NCBI RefSeq assembly: GCF_008180415.1
Contig: NZ_VTEI01000003.1
Coordinates: forward strand, 386,670 to 425,584
DNA: 38,915 bases
Direction: 5' to 3'
Source: Rossellomorea vietnamensis
Lineage (GTDB): Bacteria; Bacillota; Bacilli; Bacillales; Bacillaceae_B
Position numbers and translations under genes: made by a program. Under the pieces are notes generated by a model that was given only the letters and a program-made list of their open reading frames with translations, was not told the origin of the DNA and made no database searches. Shown one piece after another: positions 8,474 through 16,599 of this stretch (position 1 is the stretch's first letter; the number at the start of each line of letters is the position of its first letter).

Positions 8474-9844
8474 ATGAAGATGAAACAGGATATGGTCAAC
8501 AAGTTGAAGGTGTTGTTGGGCGAGGAAAATGTCAGTACAAGCGAAGGGGAGCTGTACCGGCACAGCCGTGATGAATCCTCCCACCTTCCTGTCGAGCCTG
8601 ATGTTGTTGTGTTTCCGGAAAATAAGGAAGACATCATTTCTGTATTGGATATTGCGAAAAGATACAACCTTCCTGTGATTCCGTTTGGAACAGGTTCCGG
8701 CTTGGACGGACATGCCATTCCCATCCATAAAGGAATTTCCGTTAATTTTGAAAGAATGAATCGAATCGTTTCTTTTAACCCGGAAGATTTGACTGTCACC
8801 GTACAGCCGGGAATCACGCGAAAACAATTGAATAAAGCCATCAACCGCCATGGTTTGCAGTTTCCTGTCGATCCGGGCGCTGATGCCAGCATTGGCGGCA
8901 TGGTCGCTACGAATGCAAGCGGAACGACGGCGGTCCGTTTTGGTGCTATGCGTGATCAGGTGTTGAGCCTGGAAGTCGTTATGGCAGATGGAACGGTGAT
9001 CACCACAGGAAGCCGTGCGAAAAAATCATCGAGCGGCTATAACCTCAATGGACTTCTTGTTGGCTCGGAAGGCACGCTTGGAATTGTTACTGAAGTCACT
9101 TTGAAGCTGCATGGCATTCCAGAACATACCGTAACGGCCCGGTGTACTTTCGGAACTCCCAAAGAATGCGCCGAGGCTGCCCAGTCTGTTTTAATGAGCG
9201 GGATACAAGTTCTGCGGATGGAGCTTGTGGATAAGGAAAGCATCAGGCAGGTGAACTTAGCAGGCGGGCACTCTTTTCCGGAAGCACACTCTCTCTTTTT
9301 TGAATTTGCGGGGACTAAAGCTTCTGCAGAAGAGGATACCGCGTTGACGAAGGAGATCGTCCTGGGTCATGGAGCGGAGAATTGGGAAAGAGCAAATACC
9401 GCTTCTGAAAGCAATGAGCTGTGGAGGGCACGCCATGAATTGTCCTACTCCTTCCGCCACATTCCAGGGATGACCCAATCAGGCGGAGATGTCTGCGTTC
9501 CCATCTCCCAGGTGGCTGAAATGGTGGTCTTTGCCCGAGCACTTATAGATGAAAGTGGACTGCTTGGCGGAGTATTCGGCCATGTCGGGGACGGAAACTT
9601 TCATACTCTGGTCGTCTATGACTCCAGCGATTTTCAGCAAACCGCTGCGGCCGAACGGATCAACGACCTTGTTGCCCGGAAAGCGATCGAGGCCGGCGGT
9701 ACCTGCACCGGAGAGCATGGAGTCGGGCTAGGGAAAATGAAATACCAGGAACTTGAACATGGGGCTGCACTATCCGTTATGAAGTCTATCAAAAAACTGC
9801 TTGATCCTGATAACCGGTTGAACCCCGGGAAGATTTTTTGGTAA
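8474..9844 (+). CDS. FAD-linked oxidase, glycolate oxidase GlcD / D-lactate dehydrogenase type
   Basis: Predicted 456 residues, the full family length. The N-terminal FAD-binding (PCMH-type) domain shows PVIPFGTGSGLDGHAIP (about 70-86), DPGADASIGGMVATNASGT (about 135-153) and SSGYNLNGLLVGSEGTLGIV (about 187-206). The C-terminal FAD-oxidase domain carries GHVGDGNFH (about 370-378) and ends GEHGVGLGKMKY and LDPDNRLNPGK. It would oxidise a 2-hydroxy acid such as D-lactate or glycolate and pass electrons to a membrane acceptor or a GlcF-like partner. No glcF is nearby, so the D-lactate dehydrogenase role is slightly favoured (inference). The start has an exceptional AAGGAGGTGAT site (8460-8470), seven bases before ATG. 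Single-gene transcription unit. Confidence 0.9.
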   Translation: MKMKQDMVNKLKVLLGEENVSTSEGELYRHSRDESSHLPVEPDVVVFPENKEDIISVLDIAKRYNLPVIPFGTGSGLDGHAIPIHKGISVNFERMNRIVSFNPEDLTVTVQPGITRKQLNKAINRHGLQFPVDPGADASIGGMVATNASGTTAVRFGAMRDQVLSLEVVMADGTVITTGSRAKKSSSGYNLNGLLVGSEGTLGIVTEVTLKLHGIPEHTVTARCTFGTPKECAEAAQSVLMSGIQVLRMELVDKESIRQVNLAGGHSFPEAHSLFFEFAGTKASAEEDTALTKEIVLGHGAENWERANTASESNELWRARHELSYSFRHIPGMTQSGGDVCVPISQVAEMVVFARALIDESGLLGGVFGHVGDGNFHTLVVYDSSDFQQTAAAERINDLVARKAIEAGGTCTGEHGVGLGKMKYQELEHGAALSVMKSIKKLLDPDNRLNPGKIFW

Positions 9845-9884
9845 GCAGTAACATTAATACACAAAGCGGCAAACACCACATATA

Positions 9885-9921
9885 AAAGAGTGCTTCCCAT
9901 CCGTTTTGGGAAGCACTCTTT
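9885..9921. terminator. Bidirectional Rho-independent terminator
   Basis: Perfect 15-bp stem AAAGAGTGCTTCCCA / TGGGAAGCACTCTTT with a 7-nt loop. It serves both the oxidase gene on the plus strand and the convergent deacetylase gene on the minus strand. Confidence 0.9.
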
Positions 9922-9927
9922 CTCATT

Positions 9928-11550
9928 CTATTTTGTCAGCGTCCTAGTATTTGCCGCCGCTCTAATTGAATCAAAATTATAAGTTTCAAACCATCTTTCT
10001 ACATTATAATCGACGGCACCTTCCCCACCCAGAATGGTGAAATTATTGATGCTTGCCCTCTCTACGGCATTAGCTGTCTCTGCGGTGACATAACTTTTTT
10101 CCACCAGCAGCATGGCTGCCCCATTCTTAGCTGCCAATACTGATCCTGTCAGTGCGTCTGCAAAATTATATCCGGTTGAAACAAACGCAAAGTTTGATGG
10201 ATACAATCTTTCAGCAATATCACCGGCTGTACCAAAACGGTCTTCCCCTGAATACCTCTCAGGATTAGCCAACTGGGAATAAACTGAATTCCCGACCGCA
10301 CTTTTTCCGCCGATAACTAACGTTTCAGAAACACCTTTCAAAGCTTCTTGGGTCGTCCCCGGCAGTTCCTCTTCTTCTGTCAGCAAAATCGGAAATCCTT
10401 TTCTGGCTGCATACGGGGCTATCGAAATGGCATCGGGAAAGTTTCTTCCATTAGCCACCACCGCTGTTTCAGCATTACTGTCCAGCCGCTCTGCTATTTC
10501 CGCCGCCGTTTCAAAGCGGTCAGAGCCGCTGATTCTTTCTACGTTATAACCAAGTGTCCTTATCTTTTTTTCAATACTATCCGAGATAGCGTTCTTGCCG
10601 CCTAAGATCACTACCCGGCTGGCATTCAACCGATCCATTTCTTTTCTTACCTCAGGAAGTAATTCATTTTGAGGAGTTAATAGAATGGGCGCATCCATTT
10701 TATAAGCAAGCGGTGATCCAGCCAGGGCATCCGGAAATTCATCTCCCCTTGTCAGCACTACTGTATCAGCATGTTCCCAGCCATCCTTGGATATCTCTAC
10801 CGCTGTATCATAACGCGTGCTTCCGCCAAAACGATTGGCCACCTTGGCTTCTAAATTTATTTTTTGAAAAAAATTATATTTGTCTTGATACGAGGTGATG
10901 GTTTCACTGTAATATCCTTTACTTTTTAAGTAATCCAGAATTTCAGGAAGAGCTTTCTGTGTCTCATACTGATCATGAATTAATATGATGGGAATTTCAC
11001 CATTTCTCTCAGCTTCTTCTACCTTCTCAATAGTATAAGAAATAATTTTGTCCTCATCGTTCCAATCCCAATCGAGGGTATCCACATTCCAGTCCCACAT
11101 CTTATATCCTGCCGCTTCCATCGCGTCTCGATACGGCTTTTCCATACCAGGGATGCTGCCATAAGGCACTCTGACGACACTTGTCTTTTGGCCTGTAATA
11201 TCCTCCATGGTCGAGTTGCACACATTCATTTCATTCACTGCACTGCTGGGAGAATCATAGAATTCCCCTTTTTCATGGGTTACCCCGTGACAGCCCAATG
11301 CATGGCCTTCAGACTTCATACGGCGGACTACTCCGCTATAGCTGTCCATGCCAGGCTCGAGCATAAAAAATGTCGCCTTCATATCGTATTGCTTGAACAC
11401 ATCCAGGAAATCATCTGTGTAGGCAGTCGGTCCGTCGTCAATCGTTATGTATACCGGTCTTTCATCCACTTTCGCCATCGTCTCGGATGGATATGAAAAA
11501 AGGATGATGGCACTGATCAGCAAAAAAGAAATAATAGAGTAATTTTTCAT
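9928..11550 (-). CDS. Secreted polysaccharide deacetylase with three cell-wall-binding (CWB2) repeats
   Basis: Predicted 540 residues. A signal peptide (about 1-26, ending near SETMA) precedes a NodB-homology domain (about 30-225). Its motifs are YITIDDGPT (metal and catalytic aspartates), HGVTH (metal histidines), RVPYGS, DWNVDTLDW and IILIHD. Three CWB2-type repeats follow at about 240-535; each has a core like RYDTAVEISKDGW, then VVLTRGDEFPDALAGSPLA and ILLTPQNELLP, and VVILGGKNAIS. The protein should be exported, bind the cell wall non-covalently through these repeats and remove N-acetyl groups from peptidoglycan or another wall glycan. The start follows AGGAGGAAGCTC. Monocistronic, with a terminator at 9885-9921. 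Confidence 0.9.
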   Translation of the reverse strand: MKNYSIISFLLISAIILFSYPSETMAKVDERPVYITIDDGPTAYTDDFLDVFKQYDMKATFFMLEPGMDSYSGVVRRMKSEGHALGCHGVTHEKGEFYDSPSSAVNEMNVCNSTMEDITGQKTSVVRVPYGSIPGMEKPYRDAMEAAGYKMWDWNVDTLDWDWNDEDKIISYTIEKVEEAERNGEIPIILIHDQYETQKALPEILDYLKSKGYYSETITSYQDKYNFFQKINLEAKVANRFGGSTRYDTAVEISKDGWEHADTVVLTRGDEFPDALAGSPLAYKMDAPILLTPQNELLPEVRKEMDRLNASRVVILGGKNAISDSIEKKIRTLGYNVERISGSDRFETAAEIAERLDSNAETAVVANGRNFPDAISIAPYAARKGFPILLTEEEELPGTTQEALKGVSETLVIGGKSAVGNSVYSQLANPERYSGEDRFGTAGDIAERLYPSNFAFVSTGYNFADALTGSVLAAKNGAAMLLVEKSYVTAETANAVERASINNFTILGGEGAVDYNVERWFETYNFDSIRAAANTRTLTK

Positions 11551-11643
11551 GAGCTTCCTCCTAATAAAATAATAGTAAGATAGTCTCGTTTCATTTACCC
11601 TATATTCTTTTCTTTATGCTTTATTAAGAAAAAAAATGTCTTT

Positions 11644-12090
11644 TCAGCGAACCTCCCGATTAATTGTATTGATTTTCCGACCGTTAAAATGCGAGTTAAG
11701 AACGCTCCATATGAGGTGGAGTATTAAAAAGGTCCCTGCGCCCATCAGGTCATAAATCATATCCACCAAGCAGCCTGTTCGGGAAAAAAACAACTGTGCA
11801 AATTCAGTAAAAAAGGCAGCAGTCAAAGAAACAGCCATAGTACACCTAAAACTAGTAAAGAAAACCATCAACATTGCAGCCAAGAGAAAAAAACTCACGA
11901 AGTGGCCGAATTTCTGCACAATGTAATACCTCTCTGTGTAATTAAACCGATACTCAAAGAAACTCAGAAAGTCCGGATCTTCCGTCATGATGAATTTAAT
12001 CTCCAAATTATGAATCAAGGCTGTCACACTCGCCGTACATGTCATAAGAGTCAACAAACCCAAATATAAAAAAACCACCAATAACCGCAA
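11644..12090 (-). CDS. VanZ-like family membrane protein
   Basis: Predicted 148 residues with four membrane segments (about 2-20, 53-75, 80-98, 115-130). VanZ-family features are KFGHFVSFFLLAAML, TEFAQLFFSRTGCLVDMIYD and the following LMGAGTFL. I place the start at TTG 12090 because GGAGGG lies eight bases upstream; the same frame can begin at ATG 12126, but that codon has a poor site. VanZ-like proteins are linked to teicoplanin resistance in enterococci; in Bacillaceae they are common and mostly uncharacterised. It follows the deacetylase gene on the same strand but is upstream of it by 93 bp, so co-transcription is possible. Confidence 0.85.
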   Translation of the reverse strand: MRLLVVFLYLGLLTLMTCTASVTALIHNLEIKFIMTEDPDFLSFFEYRFNYTERYYIVQKFGHFVSFFLLAAMLMVFFTSFRCTMAVSLTAAFFTEFAQLFFSRTGCLVDMIYDLMGAGTFLILHLIWSVLNSHFNGRKINTINREVR

Positions 12091-12299
12091 AATGAATCCC
12101 TCCTGGTCATCATCTTTGCCAATCATCGGCGGCTCTATGCTTTTAACCCTTTCTCGGACAAATCTAGTAGATAATGAATTATTCGTGGTCGAAGTGTCGT
12201 AGATCCGGACAAATTCAAACGGAATTGAGTATCTCCCGGCCGAGGAGTCGCAATTTCAGAGAAACCAGAAAAGGGACTGTCCTTTTCATGCCTTCAAGT

Positions 12300-13460
12300 T
12301 TAATATAACAAACTCGCTCCCAGCTCTTCCTTTGCTGCCGGGATCACGACAGTAAAGGCTGTTTCTTCGGCACTCGAAGTGCAGCTGATACTTCCCTCAT
12401 GTTTTTCCACCAGTTTTCGGCAGATATACAGGCCGATCCCCGTTCCCAGATCTTTTGTTGTATAGAATGGTTCAAATATGGCATCCAGAGCTTCTTCACT
12501 AATCTCTGGACCATTATTGGAAATCTTAATCAGAATCTCATCATTCTCAAACGTACAACTGATGGTGATTTTTCTGTCACCTTTTACCTGCTGGAGGGCA
12601 TCGATCGAGTTCATGAACAGGTTCAGAAACACCTGCCTCAGTTCCTCTTTATTCCCTTGTATATACACCTGGGAATCAAGATGGGATTTCACCTGTACAT
12701 CGCCGTCCACCAGGCTCGGATACAGAAATTCAATCAACTCGCTCAACATCGTGAACACAAGGAATTTTTCTTTCTTGCTCTCGATAATTTCCTTACGCGA
12801 TACATGAAGAAATTGAGAGATCCTGTAGTTCAATTGATCCAATTCATGACTCATCACGTCCAAATAAGGAAGCTCCGGATAGTCACTTTTCAATAATTTT
12901 GTAAATCCGATTATGGATGTTAGAGGGTTTCTGAATTCATGGACGAAGCTCGAACTCATCTGCCCGAGGATCGTCAATCTTTCTTTATGTGTCTGATCGA
13001 TATACAACTCTTTTTCCTTCAACTGCCCGTCCTTGATTTCTGAATAAAACTTTACAGCAAAATAAGAGAAACGATCAAAGACCCTGTTGATTTCCTCAAA
13101 ATAGGGGTGAAGCTCCTCTATCTTTATTCCCGATGTGCTTACCCACTTGATGATTTCACTTCTGCCCACATTGACATTGTAGACAAATTCACTGATGTTC
13201 ACACCGGACTCCACGCGTTCGCTGGCAACCTTACGCGCAAGCAGTTTAATCTCTTCTTCACTCAATGGCCTGCTGATAGCACGCTTCACAAGCCCGTACA
13301 TTCTCACTCCATTGTTGACAACTTCTTCCTTGAATTTATCACTATCCGAAATCACAACTTTTTCCCGCCATGTCTGTAAGAATTCCTGAAAGTTTTCTTC
13401 GAGAAATAACGCAAGTACCTCAGCTGTTCTTGTCACATGAGCCACACCCTTACCAATCAT
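12300..13460 (-). CDS. Soluble sensor histidine kinase (sporulation-kinase-like)
   Basis: Predicted 386 residues with no membrane segment. The N-terminal all-helical domain (about 15-145, with NGVRMYGLVKRAISRPLSEE) resembles the HisK_N/RsbRD N-terminal type of Bacillus sensory proteins. The HisKA domain has SSFVHEFRNPLTSIIGF, with phospho-acceptor His174. The ATPase domain has an N box (LNLFMNSIDALQQ), G1 (ISNNGPEI), F box (IFEPFYTTKDLGTG) and G2 (GTGIGLYICRKLVEKH). The architecture resembles kinases feeding the Spo0A phosphorelay, but no cognate regulator is adjacent, so the partner is unknown. The ATG at 13460 has only a weak site; a start at the nearby GTG codons cannot be excluded. Transcribed divergently from the unknown gene at 13639. 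Confidence 0.88.
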   Translation of the reverse strand: MIGKGVAHVTRTAEVLALFLEENFQEFLQTWREKVVISDSDKFKEEVVNNGVRMYGLVKRAISRPLSEEEIKLLARKVASERVESGVNISEFVYNVNVGRSEIIKWVSTSGIKIEELHPYFEEINRVFDRFSYFAVKFYSEIKDGQLKEKELYIDQTHKERLTILGQMSSSFVHEFRNPLTSIIGFTKLLKSDYPELPYLDVMSHELDQLNYRISQFLHVSRKEIIESKKEKFLVFTMLSELIEFLYPSLVDGDVQVKSHLDSQVYIQGNKEELRQVFLNLFMNSIDALQQVKGDRKITISCTFENDEILIKISNNGPEISEEALDAIFEPFYTTKDLGTGIGLYICRKLVEKHEGSISCTSSAEETAFTVVIPAAKEELGASLLY

Positions 13461-13558
13461 TCTTACTTCTAATCATACCAAATTATAGAGTGACTTTTCG
13501 GAAAATTTCCCTCTATTAAGATTAAATTAATGTTAAAATAAAGATAAGGAGGTGACAA

Positions 13559-13579
13559 ATGGAACCATTTAACAATTAA
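13559..13579 (+). CDS. Possible six-residue leader peptide
   Basis: AAGGAGGTGA (13546-13555) is a near-perfect ribosome binding site, followed three bases later by ATG and six codons (MEPFNN) before TAA. The next gene begins 59 bp downstream. Such a site with so short a frame suggests a translated leader or the remnant of a lost gene. Nothing else supports it. Confidence 0.3.
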   Translation: MEPFNN

Positions 13580-13638
13580 ACCCGCCGCTCTGATTACAAC
13601 CCCTGTATTCCCCTAAAACTATACTCTGGAGGTCTTCA

Positions 13639-14073
13639 TTGAAATCTTCTACTAAAAATCAACCGCTGTCTGATCATTTATCCAAAAATCGGGAAAAATT
13701 AAAAGAAGATGTTCTGCTCTTTTACAGTGAATCTATTCCCGATATACTGGAAGCACTCTACGACACTGCCTATTTTGAAAAAGAAATCCGCCCGCTGGAA
13801 CCCCTTTTCGAGTCTCCTTTCCACTACCGATTTATTGAATTTCACGGAGTGAATCTCTTTTTCGAAGGCTTTCTCTTCTCCCTTTATTCCAAGGCCAATC
13901 TTCTCGATGATTACCTGCGGGAAGATATATCAGAAGGAGTCAAAACCAGGCTCGATGCTATGACAAAAGATGCCGGCAGACTATTTAATGAAGCCGAAGT
14001 GGAATGCTTCACTCTTACCGCCTACAAAATATTCGAATTCGGAACCAATGCCGGAAAAAATTACTCTTTTTGA
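13639..14073 (+). CDS. Unknown 144-residue soluble protein
   Basis: I do not recognise this protein. It is acidic and predicted mostly helical, with aromatic-rich segments (FHYRFIEFHGVNLFFEGFLF at about 62-81) and no signal peptide or membrane anchor. The start is TTG at 13639, supported by GGAGGT six bases upstream. It is divergent from the histidine kinase gene and upstream of a frameshifted coiled-coil gene. A link with the kinase is conceivable from position only. Confidence 0.7.
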   Translation: MKSSTKNQPLSDHLSKNREKLKEDVLLFYSESIPDILEALYDTAYFEKEIRPLEPLFESPFHYRFIEFHGVNLFFEGFLFSLYSKANLLDDYLREDISEGVKTRLDAMTKDAGRLFNEAEVECFTLTAYKIFEFGTNAGKNYSF

Positions 14074-14183
14074 GGGGCTCTTTTCATTACCTTAGTTGCT
14101 GCTCAATGAGTTCCTTGGCAACCAGAAACAGCCCTTTGTCCAAGACAATCACTTATCGAAAAACTTTAAAAGAGGTGAAGGAG

Positions 14184-14779
14184 ATGGAAGAAACATTAAA
14201 AGTGATATTAGGTAAGCTCGAAAAAATAGATACCAGATTTGAAGAGCAAGAGAAAAGTATCAATGCCCGGTTCGATGAACAAGATAAGAAATTCAACGTC
14301 CGCCTGGATCAGCAAGACCAGAAATCCGGTGCCCGCCTTGATGAACTAGAAGGTAAATTCAACGCCCGCCTGGATCAACAAGACCAAAAATTCGATGTAC
14401 GCCTTGATGAACTAGAAGGTAAGGTCAATACCCGCCTGGATCAGCAAGACCAGAAATTCGATGTACCCTTGATGAACTAGAAGGTAAGGTCAATACCCGC
14501 CTGGATCAGCAAGACCAGAAATTCAGCGCCCGCCTTGATAAGCATGACAAGGCATTCGCAAGACAGGAAAATAAGTCAGAGGCCATCTACAAACGATTGT
14601 CCAATCTGGAAACCGGCCAGGATGAGATCAAGGAGATCGCTAAACGTATTGAGACCAGTCAGAACGAGGATGCCATCGCTTTGCTGAGAAACTTTCATAC
14701 ACAAATAGATTCCAAGACAGAGGTGTTGAATAGAAGGTTATTCAACGCAGAGACGGATATCCAGAAGCTCGAAAAATAA
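14184..14779 (+). pseudogene. Coiled-coil repeat protein, frameshifted within its repeats
   Basis: Starts at ATG 14184 after AGAGGTGAAGGAG and encodes a coiled coil (MEETLKVILGKLEKIDTRFEEQ onward in 11- and 22-residue steps, such as RLDQQDQKF and RLDELEGK). The repeat unit is 66 bp: cores at 14301, 14367, 14433 and 14498. The last spacing is 65, so one base is missing; the change is CGCCTT to CCCTT near 14465. The frame then ends at 14480 after PLMN. Restoring one base gives about 198 residues ending ETDIQKLEK at 14779. Similar proteins occur next to unrelated genes in Bacillaceae; function unknown. The lost base may be real slippage or a sequencing error. Confidence 0.8.
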
Positions 14780-14784
14780 CGTAA

Positions 14785-14907
14785 AAAAGCGCAAGCGCCC
14801 CTTTTAGCCCCGACAGGCAAATGTTCCCCGGAGAAAAAAGGCGGGCTTTCCTTTTATTCTCCGGGGGTTATTTGATCCCGAGGGGCTGGGCGCTGGAGCT
14901 GGATTGC
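14785..14907 (+). repeat. Dispersed structured repeat, copy 2
   Basis: Same family as 1174-1287. Inner stem CCCCGGAGAA with TTCTCCGGGG; outer stems AGCCCC/GGGGCT and AGCGCCC/GGGCGCT. It starts six bases after the stop of the coiled-coil gene and is followed directly by copy 3 at a 126-bp period. Confidence 0.9.
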
Positions 14908-14910
14908 ACA

Positions 14911-15030
14911 AAAAGCGCAAGCGCCCCTTTCAGCCCCGACAGGCAAATGTTCCCCGGAGAAAAAAGGCGGGCTTTCCTTTTATTCTCCGGGGGTTATTTG
15001 ATCCCGAGGGGCTGGGCGCTGGAGCTGGAT
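14911..15030 (+). repeat. Dispersed structured repeat, copy 3
   Basis: Nearly identical to copy 2 (CTTTTAG changed to CTTTCAG in the first arm), which indicates a recent tandem duplication. A frame read across both copies (14821-15102) is an artefact of the repeat. Confidence 0.9.
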
Positions 15031-15085
15031 TCAGAAACGCTGCCTAATTTCGATCTAAAAAATATATACTTTCTTATCTTTTTAA

Positions 15086-15282
15086 AAAGGGTCTTTTCGT
15101 AAACTTTGTTGCTATTTCAAACTAATTCCGAAAAAATAACCATAATTCACCGAAATATCCTCGTAACCAGGAAAAGAAAAGAGCTGCTCTCTCAGATTTG
15201 AGAGAAAACCCTTGGTATACGGGGAAAAATCCGGCTTTTGGGATTTTTCCGAAAGCAACAATGTATGCAAATACAGCCTTTT
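15086..15282. repeat. MITE-like element with imperfect terminal inverted repeats
   Basis: Left end 15086-15113 (AAAGGGTCTTTTCGTAAACT then TTGTTGCT). The complement of the right end, 15254-15282, matches at about 20 of 28 positions. The interior is AT-rich, with an inner inverted repeat around AAAAATCC/GGATTTTT (15224-15248), and has no gene. Target-site duplications are not evident. Confidence 0.6.
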
Positions 15283-15286
15283 AAAA

Positions 15287-15317
15287 AGACGAATCCCGCT
15301 GGTTACGGGATTCGTCT
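15287..15317 (-). terminator. Rho-independent terminator of the DJ-1/PfpI gene
   Basis: 12-bp stem AGACGAATCCCG / CGGGATTCGTCT with a 7-nt loop and T-runs on both sides. It lies nine bases beyond the minus-strand stop at 15326. Confidence 0.9.
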
Positions 15318-15325
15318 CTTTTTGT

Positions 15326-15847
15326 TTATTTCTCCATTACAGAGATAAAATCTCTTAAATAATCCGGCAAGTCAGCCGGCCTTCTGCTGGACACAAGATT
15401 TCCATCAATGATCGAAGGCTCGTCCACCCAAGTGGCACCTGCATTTTCCATATCATCTTTGATACCCGGCGTGCTTGTCACTTTTTTACCCTCAAGGATT
15501 TTGGCTGAAATCAGCACCCATCCTGCATGGCAAATTTGGCCGATCGGCTTGTTCTGCTCGTTCATTTTTTTCACAATCGAAAGGATTTCTTCATATCTTC
15601 TCAGCTTATCCGGCGACCATCCGCCTGGTACAAGCAGCGCATCGTAATCGTCAGGATTCACATCTTTAAAAGAAACATCGGAAACAGCAGGCACACCGTA
15701 CTTCCCTTTATAGGAATGGCCTTTTTCTTCACCCGCCAGATGAACCTCCGCTCCTTCTTCTCTTAAACGCAGGACAGGATACCACAGTTCCAAATCCTCG
15801 AAATCGTCACTGACCAGCTGCAGTACTTTTTTATCTTTCAGTTTCAA
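15326..15847 (-). CDS. DJ-1/PfpI family protein (general stress protein / deglycase type)
   Basis: Predicted 173 residues, the usual length for single-domain PfpI proteins. The nucleophile-elbow motif GQICHAGW gives the catalytic cysteine at about 104, next to a histidine; the conserved acidic residue lies in SDDFEDLE at about 13-20. Domain features DALLVPGGWSPDKLR and TSTPGIKDDMENAGA are also present. Family members repair glycated proteins or act as stress proteins; proteolysis is doubtful. Closest in look to Bacillus YfkM/YraA, but I cannot tell which. The start follows GGAGGACTGTCC. Monocistronic. Confidence 0.9.
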   Translation of the reverse strand: MKLKDKKVLQLVSDDFEDLELWYPVLRLREEGAEVHLAGEEKGHSYKGKYGVPAVSDVSFKDVNPDDYDALLVPGGWSPDKLRRYEEILSIVKKMNEQNKPIGQICHAGWVLISAKILEGKKVTSTPGIKDDMENAGATWVDEPSIIDGNLVSSRRPADLPDYLRDFISVMEK

Positions 15848-15919
15848 TGGACAGTCCTCCTTTACATTTCTCCCCTTATTTTCTGTCAGGAGAAATAGAA
15901 ATGCAAATTTCCCGGGCGG

Positions 15920-16327
15920 CTACATATTATTCTTTGTAATATGGCGCCAGATTTCTTCACCAATATATCCTTGAATATGGATCATCGTCTGGTTCCATTT
16001 GATTTTGTAATTTTCATCCGTCACCCCTTGGGCAAGCTGCACAATCGCTGAAGGCGGCAGCGGCTCCTCCAGATTTTCAAATTGAACAAGAGGCATGTAG
16101 TGTTCCAAGTCATCTTCCCCGGCTTTTTCAATGATTCCCGATCCGATTCCGCGGGCGATGATCCCATTTCCATTGCTGTAGAGAAACACCATGTCATTGG
16201 CTTCGATGTGATTGATGAGGTATTTCCATGGAGAGTAATAAGCAGCGACCTTCTGTTCTTCCAGCATCTCTGCTTCATTGTGGGGATTTTGGGATTTGTT
16301 CGTATTGACGAGGTAAGCTTTTGGCAA
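15920..16327 (-). CDS. EVE/PUA-like domain protein, uncharacterised
   Basis: Predicted 135 residues. The fold suggested by KAYLVNTNKS at the start, a central MVFLYSNGNGIIARGIGSG and alternating strands resembles EVE/PUA-like domains that bind modified bases, but I am not certain. I place the start at TTG 16327, since GGAAGGA lies eight bases upstream; the frame stays open to 16366 without a better site. No signal peptide or membrane segment. It stands alone between the DJ-1 gene and the 53-bp array. The EVE fold is common near defence genes, which fits but does not prove a role there. Confidence 0.6.
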   Translation of the reverse strand: MPKAYLVNTNKSQNPHNEAEMLEEQKVAAYYSPWKYLINHIEANDMVFLYSNGNGIIARGIGSGIIEKAGEDDLEHYMPLVQFENLEEPLPPSAIVQLAQGVTDENYKIKWNQTMIHIQGYIGEEIWRHITKNNM

Positions 16328-16599
16328 ATTGTTCCTTCCTTTCCTTAGTAGACTTTGTGTTGGCACTTTTTGCGTGGTAAGCGAAGTGAGTCAGCAAAGA
16401 TTCCTATCGATAGGCACACCTCCTTATCATTCTATTATAATCTTTTTCCAGCAGGTGCTAAAAGGAGAAACCATTAGCGAAAATTCGACAAAGTGGTTTC
16501 TTAGCAAATTATTGGTTACTTTATAAAACTTTTAAACCCGGCCGCAACCCTTAAGGACATCAAAAGTGAAACCATGACTTTTTTGACCACATCCTGCTC

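Noticed and set aside
12250..12299. AAAAGGGACTGTCCTTTT as terminator of the histidine kinase gene
   Set aside because: The stem is only about six A/T-rich pairs and has no clear T-run beyond it; too weak to annotate.
14821..15102. 93-codon plus-strand frame
   Set aside because: It reads through two copies of the structured repeat and encodes the same peptide twice.
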